Source: Deltaproteobacteria bacterium (GTDB lineage Bacteria > Desulfobacterota > UBA8473). From it: 6,607 nucleotides of DNA. The stretch covers positions 1 to 6,607 of the forward strand of contig DAOWME010000172.1 in assembly GCA_030643245.1 (NCBI GenBank). Direction: 5' to 3'. The notes below the pieces were generated by a model, which was given only the letters and a program-made list of their open reading frames with translations, did not search any database and was not told the origin of the DNA. Positions 1 to 4,392 of the stretch are shown here, one piece after another; the stretch's first letter is position 1, and every line of letters begins with the position of its first letter. The translations under genes were made by a program, and so were the position numbers.

Positions 1-17
1 CTCCCTGTTGTTCCCAT
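1..17 (-). CDS. 5' end of a minus-strand gene, product unknown (partial)
   Basis: On the minus strand an ATG at 17-15 is followed by codons for Gly-Thr-Thr-Gly before the window ends. It is preceded by a near-ideal Shine-Dalgarno AAAGGAG (plus-strand 26-32) with an 8-nt spacer, which is the main reason for calling a start here. Only five residues (MGTTG) are visible, so no function can be assigned. The gene runs in the same direction as the glycyl radical enzyme and starts 511 nt after that enzyme's stop codon. It is therefore the only candidate in view for a co-directional partner such as an activase or accessory subunit. The long gap and the hairpin between them argue that it is transcribed separately. 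The call rests entirely on the SD plus ATG and could be a chance match. Confidence 0.5.
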
Positions 18-25
18 CTCTTTTT

Positions 26-32
26 CTCCTTT
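26..32 (-). promoter_or_regulatory. Shine-Dalgarno site of the gene starting at position 17
   Basis: On the minus strand this reads AAAGGAG and sits 8 nt before the ATG at 17. It is a strong match to the 16S rRNA anti-SD and decides the start of the truncated leftmost gene. Confidence 0.5.
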
Positions 33-224
33 CTGCTAAGGTTAACTTCTTCTGATACTGTCCGAGTCCCTAAAGGGCCTCTTTTGTAAATGAAGGTGTA
101 CCTTTACGCGGTTCATCCTCCGATATTTTAAGAGGTTAAAGATTCATTTCAAAACGGCAAGATCTGTGTCTGCTTTAAGGCGCGTAGTGTCATGTCAATT
201 GAGAAATGACGTATCTCGATTTTC

Positions 225-293
225 TCATTCCCGCGAAGGAGGGAATCCAGGAGATCGTGCGGTAGCTGTGGATTCCCGCCTTCGCGGGAATGA
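225..293. repeat. Inverted repeat of the 'ATTCCCGCGAAGG' REP/MITE-like intergenic class
   Basis: Two 25-bp arms, 225-249 and 269-293, are reverse complements with one mismatch and enclose a 19-nt spacer. Each arm is itself nearly palindromic (TTCCCGC-GAAG-G(C/A)GGGAA), so the unit can fold as one long stem or as two smaller hairpins. Repeats with this core are familiar from intergenic regions of many proteobacterial genomes, where they are short, non-coding and multicopy. That class assignment is from memory of the motif. Multicopy status in this genome cannot be tested from one window. Confidence 0.8.
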
Positions 294-446
294 CATTGGT
301 GGTGTTCTACTTTCTTTTACATCAAACACTTGGTATATGACACGATATTGGGAAACTGATACAAATACAGGGGGAAAATAGTAGCGGACTAATACGTCAG
401 GGGTAGGTAGCAGTAGAGAAGGATACGGATCAGTTTATGTCGGTTT

Positions 447-476
447 TACCCCGGCCTTTTTGTAAAGACCGGGGTA
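447..476 (-). terminator. Strong hairpin after the glycyl radical enzyme gene, possible transcript end
   Basis: Positions 447-459 pair with 464-476: twelve base pairs with one C/A mismatch (455/468) and a 4-nt loop, with a GC-rich outer stem (TACCCCGG/CCGGGGTA). It begins 52 nt past the stop codon of the enzyme gene, where a terminator would be expected. On the minus strand the stem is followed by AAAACCG rather than a U-tract, so it is not a canonical intrinsic terminator. It may instead stabilise the mRNA 3' end or act with Rho. Confidence 0.4.
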
Positions 477-528
477 GCGAGTGGTTACCGGTATGAGGGA
501 CTTCTTGGATCGGATAGAATCGTCATGG

Positions 529-3027
529 TTAACCCAATCCCTGAACGGTCCTCTGGATAATATTATCCTGGGTCTTTCGGCTGATATCCACAAAATGTGC
601 GCTGTAACCGGCAACCCGGACCATAACCTCCTGATACTTCTCTGGATCCTTCTGTGCAGATCTCAAAGTCCCGTCATCAATCATATTGAACTGGACATGA
701 TCAAGCCCGAGATCTGCCCATGTCTTCATGTAAGCCTTCCATAACTGATAACCCTTCTCACCGGCCAACTGGGTGGGTGAGAGCCTCTGGTTAAGGAGAA
801 ATGCCCTCCCGTCGCTCACATGGTCGATCTTGGCGCCTGACTTGAGAACTGCTGTAGGACCTTTCTTATCCAGACCGGGTCCGGGAGAGATACCGCCGTC
901 GTAAAGTGCATCTCCCAGCCTCCGGCCGCTGGGCAGAGGGCCGCATACACTGCCCCAGTATATGTTGGCGCTGACATTTTCCGGAAGCATAGGATAATTG
1001 TTCCCTGAGGTGCATTTGGTCTCCTTTGAATGCCTGGCAACCTCCCTGAGGCAGCGCAACATAATATCATCTACATAATCGTCATCATTGCCCCACTTGG
1101 GCGCGTTCTTCACAAAGTCGATCCTCATCTCTTCGTAGCCATCCCAGTTGGATCTCAGTGCCTCAAGGAGCTCGTCCATGGAATATTTCTTTTCATCATA
1201 AATAAGCTTCTTGACAGCAGCCAGGCTGTCCACATTTTCACACCATGTGAAACCTGTGAACCAGGCATTACCACGCTCACCGTTACTCGGATCGCAGGCA
1301 TCCGTGCCCGTCTCCACAGCGCGTTCATAAATAGCGGATAATGCGGGCCTTGAGAAGAACTCAGGATCTTTGGACCTTCCCAAGTTTACCGTACGTATGA
1401 GAAGGTTCCGGAGCCATTCCATCTGCTTTATCCATGCCTGGAATAACTCCTCAAAGTCCTTGAACTCACGTGCATCACCGGTTTTCGGCCCCATCTGCAT
1501 ATTAACCACATGATCATACCCGTTGTGGAGTGTGTACTCCATCATCTTGGAGCAATTGCCGGCCGCTGATGCCATACGGAAAGGCTGAGATCCATATTTC
1601 GTGGGGGGGCAGGGGGACATGCACGCCTGATGCACCCACTGTCTTGCCTCGTCAAGGGGATGCCCATGCCAGTACATCTGGTTGGGGATCAAGACCGAGT
1701 CATTGCGTATAGAAGGATAGCCCAGCCCATGCCTGATGCACTCAAAGCATTCCCTCAAGACATCGTCCTTGACCTGGGGATGATACCTGAAGCCGAATGT
1801 GGGGTTGGATACCCGCACCAGACGTGCAGCCTGCATATAAGCGATGGTCAGATCATTGCATGCGTCGGAGCCGTCCACATTGACCCCGCCCATTGTCCAT
1901 ACCCATGTTCCGACTATTCCCTGGGCAGCCTCTCTGACCCACCGCGGTTGAAAGATACCGACTTCATAAGTCCTGATCATGTGTTCACCGGCTAGATCAA
2001 CGGCGTCATCCCGTGTGATCCTCTTCTCTATATTCACGTCCTTGTCATAATAGGGCCAATGGATGTAATCAGGGCGGTGGGGCCATGCCCCTTCAAAGGT
2101 CTCGTACCTCATCAATACCTGCACAAAGTGATCGAACTGGAGGGATTCATGAAAGTTCCCGGGGGGCTGGGCAGGGACACGCTCGCAAACCTCGGCGATA
2201 AAGAGTAGCTCATCCTTGCGTTTCGGATCACTCTCAAGATGCTCGGCAACCGTGCGGGCTAACCTGGCATAACGGTTTGCATAACGAATTAAGGCCTCCA
2301 GCACCGTCTGCATCGCTTCCCACCTCGGCAATTTTTCGTACAAAGGGAGCAAGTCTGGAGAAGGGTTCCCTTGTAGCTTTTCTTCCGTCTCCTCCATGCG
2401 TTCGTCTATTTCGTCAAGTATGGCATCAAAGCCCTTGAAGATGTAATCAAAGTCCTTAGTGGAATAGGTTAGGGCAGATGAGGGGGTTCCGGCGACGATG
2501 GCGCCGCTCATATATTTTACAGCATCTTCCGGATCCATGACTTTTACCAGCTTGTCAAGAGCCGCCTTGCCACCCCAATAATCATTGAGTTCTGCCATAA
2601 CCTTCAATGACGCTTCCTCTGGCTCAGGTAAGATCCCCGGTTCGTTGTAAACCTCCTCGTTGATCATACTCGCCGACTGCCAGTGCCATACCATCTCATG
2701 AGGAGATGTTCCACAATAGCCCATGATCTGCGAATGGTCGGTAATGAATATGGGCGTATTGTCTAATACATTTGCGAGGGCGCGAGCCTTTTGAAGAATG
2801 ATGGGTTCACCCTCGTTCTCCTTCCACGCCTCAGTGAAAAGCTGGGGAAAGGTCAGGTCGATCTTTATCCCGGGGGCATAAACCCCTCCGATACCACCTT
2901 TCTTCCAAACAGCCTTTCGCAAATAGTCCAGACGGTCGGATCGGCTCTTTTCCGCCACCCACCACCATTGCCGCTTGTCTTCCAGCTCTTGGATATCTTT
3001 CTCTTTTTCGACTTCAGTTGTTGCCAT
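529..3027 (-). CDS. assA: Glycyl radical enzyme, alkylsuccinate synthase alpha subunit-like (AssA/MasD type)
   Basis: This 832-residue protein is a full-length cytoplasmic glycyl radical enzyme. The C-terminal radical loop is RVAGYSAHFVD (804-814), with Gly807 as the predicted radical-bearing residue. The thiyl site is in CMSPCPPTK, with Cys469 the likely catalytic cysteine. CMSP differs from the GCVE/CVEP loop of choline-lyase, diol-dehydratase and arylacetate-decarboxylase relatives. Arg484 lies 15 residues after Cys469, the same spacing as Cys493 and fumarate-binding Arg508 in benzylsuccinate synthase (numbers from memory). MYWHGH (451-456) is also typical of fumarate-adding enzymes. The family joins a hydrocarbon carbon radical to the double bond of fumarate, giving an alkyl- or benzylsuccinate. 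Length and the DLTFPQLFTEAWKE segment near residue 57 suggest the alkane branch, but BssA, NmsA or PflD-like alternatives remain. The start is fixed by an AAGGAGG SD 7 nt upstream. No activase or small-subunit gene is in view. Family is confident; substrate and symbol are inferred. Confidence 0.85.
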   Translation of the reverse strand: MATTEVEKEKDIQELEDKRQWWWVAEKSRSDRLDYLRKAVWKKGGIGGVYAPGIKIDLTFPQLFTEAWKENEGEPIILQKARALANVLDNTPIFITDHSQIMGYCGTSPHEMVWHWQSASMINEEVYNEPGILPEPEEASLKVMAELNDYWGGKAALDKLVKVMDPEDAVKYMSGAIVAGTPSSALTYSTKDFDYIFKGFDAILDEIDERMEETEEKLQGNPSPDLLPLYEKLPRWEAMQTVLEALIRYANRYARLARTVAEHLESDPKRKDELLFIAEVCERVPAQPPGNFHESLQFDHFVQVLMRYETFEGAWPHRPDYIHWPYYDKDVNIEKRITRDDAVDLAGEHMIRTYEVGIFQPRWVREAAQGIVGTWVWTMGGVNVDGSDACNDLTIAYMQAARLVRVSNPTFGFRYHPQVKDDVLRECFECIRHGLGYPSIRNDSVLIPNQMYWHGHPLDEARQWVHQACMSPCPPTKYGSQPFRMASAAGNCSKMMEYTLHNGYDHVVNMQMGPKTGDAREFKDFEELFQAWIKQMEWLRNLLIRTVNLGRSKDPEFFSRPALSAIYERAVETGTDACDPSNGERGNAWFTGFTWCENVDSLAAVKKLIYDEKKYSMDELLEALRSNWDGYEEMRIDFVKNAPKWGNDDDYVDDIMLRCLREVARHSKETKCTSGNNYPMLPENVSANIYWGSVCGPLPSGRRLGDALYDGGISPGPGLDKKGPTAVLKSGAKIDHVSDGRAFLLNQRLSPTQLAGEKGYQLWKAYMKTWADLGLDHVQFNMIDDGTLRSAQKDPEKYQEVMVRVAGYSAHFVDISRKTQDNIIQRTVQGLG

Positions 3028-3034
3028 ATTTTAT

Positions 3035-3041
3035 CCTCCTT
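3035..3041 (-). promoter_or_regulatory. Shine-Dalgarno site of the glycyl radical enzyme gene
   Basis: On the minus strand this reads AAGGAGG with a 7-nt AT-rich spacer before the ATG at 3027. It is an almost perfect SD, fixes the start codon and suggests efficient translation, as expected for an abundant catabolic enzyme. Confidence 0.85.
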
Positions 3042-3047
3042 GTTCTG

Positions 3048-3073
3048 TAGTGCCCATCGATAAATGGACTTTT
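3048..3073 (+). repeat. Diverged solo copy of the MITE-like terminal arm
   Basis: This 26-nt stretch matches the left end of the element at 3420-3445 at 22 of 26 positions (shared pattern TAGTG..CATC.ATAAATGG.CTTTT). No matching opposite end is visible between here and the full element, so it looks like a solo or decayed arm. It lies immediately upstream of the SD of the glycyl radical enzyme gene, inside its probable 5' untranslated region. Confidence 0.45.
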
Positions 3074-3099
3074 GAAAAAAAGGGCAGTCATTGGTTTCG

Positions 3100-3115
3100 T
3101 GTTCAAAAGTGAACA
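3100..3115. promoter_or_regulatory. Palindrome TGTTCA-N4-TGAACA, candidate operator
   Basis: A perfect 6-bp inverted repeat with a 4-nt AAAG spacer lies about 75-90 bp upstream of the glycyl radical enzyme start codon. Size and position suit a dimeric transcription factor site. No regulator gene is in the window and no clear promoter hexamers could be tied to it, so the role is inferred from symmetry and location only. Confidence 0.3.
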
Positions 3116-3307
3116 ATTTTTCACTCGTTCAAGGAAGCCTGCGATCTGGCCCCGGAAGAATATGCGCCACATTCCACAGCGCAAGTCTGGAGATAGCAAT
3201 CTACAGATCGGAGAGAAAAAGGCCATTTTCGGACAGAAACAGTTTATCTTACTTGGCATCCTTTATGACAAGCAAGAAGTGGTCAACACTTTATTTCTGT
3301 CACGCTA

Positions 3308-3360
3308 GTTTCGGGTTTCAGCTTTTGTGCTTCTTGCTGCTGACATCTGAAACCAGACAC
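3308..3360. repeat. Inverted arrays of a degenerate heptamer (CTGAAAC-like)
   Basis: On the plus strand 3340-3360 reads as three consecutive heptamers: CTGACAT, CTGAAAC, CAGACAC. On the minus strand 3321-3308 reads as two: CTGAAAC, CCGAAAC. The two sets face each other across an 18-nt spacer, and 3314-3321 pairs perfectly with 3347-3354 over 8 bp. This looks like a degraded small satellite rather than coding DNA. Confidence 0.45.
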
Positions 3361-3371
3361 CGAATATTCGG
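3360..3371. repeat. Perfect 12-bp palindrome CCGAATATTCGG
   Basis: The sequence is identical to its own reverse complement over 12 bp and abuts the heptamer array. It could be a protein-binding site or part of the same repeat. No flanking promoter hexamers make one reading preferable. Confidence 0.35.
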
Positions 3372-3419
3372 AACATAGACAGGGGCAAAGTATAAACCGA
3401 GAAGTGAATGATACCTACC

Positions 3420-3564
3420 TAGTGTTCATCCATAAATGGTCTTTTTGCCCAATATCTGCGTTATGCTCAATAAACAATCCTCAGAATATCAAATATATGC
3501 CTGCGGTTATTTATTTCGCATGCCTTGATCTTGAACAAAAATCCTCATTTCTGGATGGACACTA
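3420..3564. mobile_element. MITE-like inverted-repeat element, about 145 bp, non-coding
   Basis: The left end, TAGTGTTCATCCATAAAT (3420-3437), and the reverse complement of the right end, TAGTGTCCATCCAGAAAT (3547-3564), agree at 16 of 18 positions. Weaker complementarity continues inward through TTTTTG and a CAA..ATC block to an ATGC, so the terminal repeats are imperfect over about 45 nt. Both ends carry a TA dinucleotide, compatible with a TA target duplication as made by IS630/Tc1-mariner transposases; this parentage is inference. There is no transposase. An 82-codon open frame at 3404-3652 runs through both arms and is not a credible gene. The element sits between the divergently transcribed enzyme and metalloprotein genes. 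Confidence 0.6.
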
Positions 3565-3627
3565 CCTATATGAGTTATTTTTTCTACAGACCACCAATAG
3601 TAACTTTTGGTCTCTTGCGGTTTTATG

Positions 3628-3640
3628 GTACAAATTGTAC
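3628..3640. promoter_or_regulatory. Palindrome GTACAA-A-TTGTAC, candidate operator
   Basis: A perfect 6-bp inverted repeat around a single central base lies in the AT-rich stretch about 40 bp upstream of the candidate promoter at 3680-3707. It is the right size for a repressor or activator half-site pair. There is no direct evidence of function. Confidence 0.25.
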
Positions 3641-3679
3641 AACTCGATATGATATATGTCAACAAAATAAATAGGTGGC

Positions 3680-3707
3680 TTGATATTTTTTATCAACAGG
3701 TTCTAAT
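3680..3707 (+). promoter_or_regulatory. Candidate sigma-70 promoter with overlapping palindrome
   Basis: TTGATA (3680-3685, 5 of 6 to the -35 consensus) is followed after 16 bp by TCTAAT (3702-3707, 5 of 6 to the -10). The -35 is also the left half of a perfect inverted repeat TTGATA-N5-TATCAA (3680-3696), so a bound protein would block it. It points toward the small metalloprotein gene, leaving a leader of about 140-190 nt. In AT-rich DNA such matches also arise by chance. Confidence 0.3.
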
Positions 3708-3903
3708 AACAGGACAAAAATTCAGACAGGATAAGGGACGTATCCACCCATTAAACATACAACCTTATGCCAGATTGTAGTTCATAACAAGCAAACGAAG
3801 CAAGTAGGCGGCAAGCGGTAAACCTGACCTACTGCAAAGGTCGAAAAACTTGAGCCATGGTGTTTGATCCGTTGAGGCCATATCTAATCGAAAAATTCCG
3901 AGA

Positions 3904-4392
3904 GTGGGCTTACCAGCAGCGGAACCTGCATCTGCCAGGCCTTTATCGGATGAGGAAAGGTTGCGCTTGGGCGGGTATTTCGAGAAGAAAATCCTTGATC
4001 TGACCCGGATAGCAAGCATAGATCGCATTGCAAACCCGGATTTTTACGACGATTTAACCAAGTCGGGCATGCCTATCCCTTTAGGTTTGACTCAGGCTAT
4101 TGGACTTACCCTTATTGATTGTGTTCTCATTCGCAAAGGGCTCTGGTTTCATCCTTCAATGGCAATTTCTACTTTATTTCATGAGATGGTTCACGTGGTC
4201 CAATTTGATCTTCTGGGCACAAGAAAACTCATTGAATGGTATACTGATAGCTTGATTCAGGATGAATATAGAAATGTTTTGTTCGAGAGGCAGGCGTATG
4301 CCTTGACTGATAGATTTGTTCAAGGAGAACCCCCATTTTCAGTGAGAGCGGTCGTTGAGCAAGAGCTGAAACAAACCCCCTATTCTCCGTAA
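3904..4392 (+). CDS. Small zincin-like HEXXH protein, possibly 5'-frameshifted
   Basis: The open frame gives 162 residues with LFHEMVHVVQ at 91-100, an HEXXH zinc motif (His93, Glu94, His97). Glu128 in NVLFERQAYA lies 31 residues later and is a good third ligand, as in gluzincin-type metallopeptidases. There is no signal peptide or membrane segment, so it is probably cytoplasmic. I do not recognise the family by name; substrate and true peptidase activity are unknown. The first start in this frame is a GTG at 3904 with no convincing SD. An ATG at 3857 in another frame encodes MVFDPLRPYLIEKFREW, which looks like a genuine N-terminus. One extra base near the GGG at 3906-3908 would join it to GLPAAEPASARPL of this frame. 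The gene may thus be frameshifted or contain a sequence error. Its last 13 bp overlap the convergent transketolase gene. Confidence 0.7.
   Translation: MGLPAAEPASARPLSDEERLRLGGYFEKKILDLTRIASIDRIANPDFYDDLTKSGMPIPLGLTQAIGLTLIDCVLIRKGLWFHPSMAISTLFHEMVHVVQFDLLGTRKLIEWYTDSLIQDEYRNVLFERQAYALTDRFVQGEPPFSVRAVVEQELKQTPYSP

Larger units (their letters stand above)
18..528. other. Intergenic region without a gene, 511 bp
   Basis: No credible coding sequence is visible on either strand. The only open frame of any length on the plus strand (166-381) gives peptide segments such as HSREGGNP and SRLRGND. These are the usual translation artefact of the inverted repeat at 225-293, not a gene. The region holds that repeat, the hairpin at 447-476, and a short 5-2-5 inverted repeat (AAGGT-GT-ACCTT) at 93-104 in the leader of the leftmost gene. 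A promoter for the gene starting at 17 should lie here, but I see no clear -35/-10 or -24/-12 pair. Confidence 0.7.
3028..3856. other. Repeat-rich intergenic region between divergent genes, 829 bp
   Basis: Several short open frames occur on both strands, but none has a good SD or a recognisable protein pattern, so I call no gene. The glycyl radical enzyme leaves this region leftward and the small metalloprotein rightward, so it should contain both promoters. It holds a MITE-like element (3420-3564), a related single arm (3048-3073), an inverted heptamer array (3308-3360) and several perfect palindromes listed separately. The part right of about 3565 is noticeably AT-rich. Confidence 0.7.

Noticed and set aside
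166..381. 71-codon plus-strand open frame with HSREGGNP and SRLRGND segments
   Set aside because: These peptide segments are translations of the inverted repeat at 225-293, a known artefact in automated annotation; there is no SD or protein-like remainder.
1630..1995. 121-codon plus-strand open frame inside the glycyl radical enzyme gene
   Set aside because: It is an antisense shadow of a strongly conserved coding region that includes the thiyl loop.
3072..3308. Overlapping short open frames on both strands upstream of the enzyme gene
   Set aside because: Their composition is not protein-like, there is no SD, and they compete with the region's palindromes and repeats.
3042..3420. Sigma-54 promoter (TGGCAC-N5-TTGC) for the glycyl radical enzyme
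   Set aside because: I scanned the leader on the minus strand for the -24/-12 pair and found no acceptable match.
3404..3652. 82-codon plus-strand open frame
   Set aside because: It runs straight through both arms of the MITE-like element, has no convincing SD and no recognisable domain.
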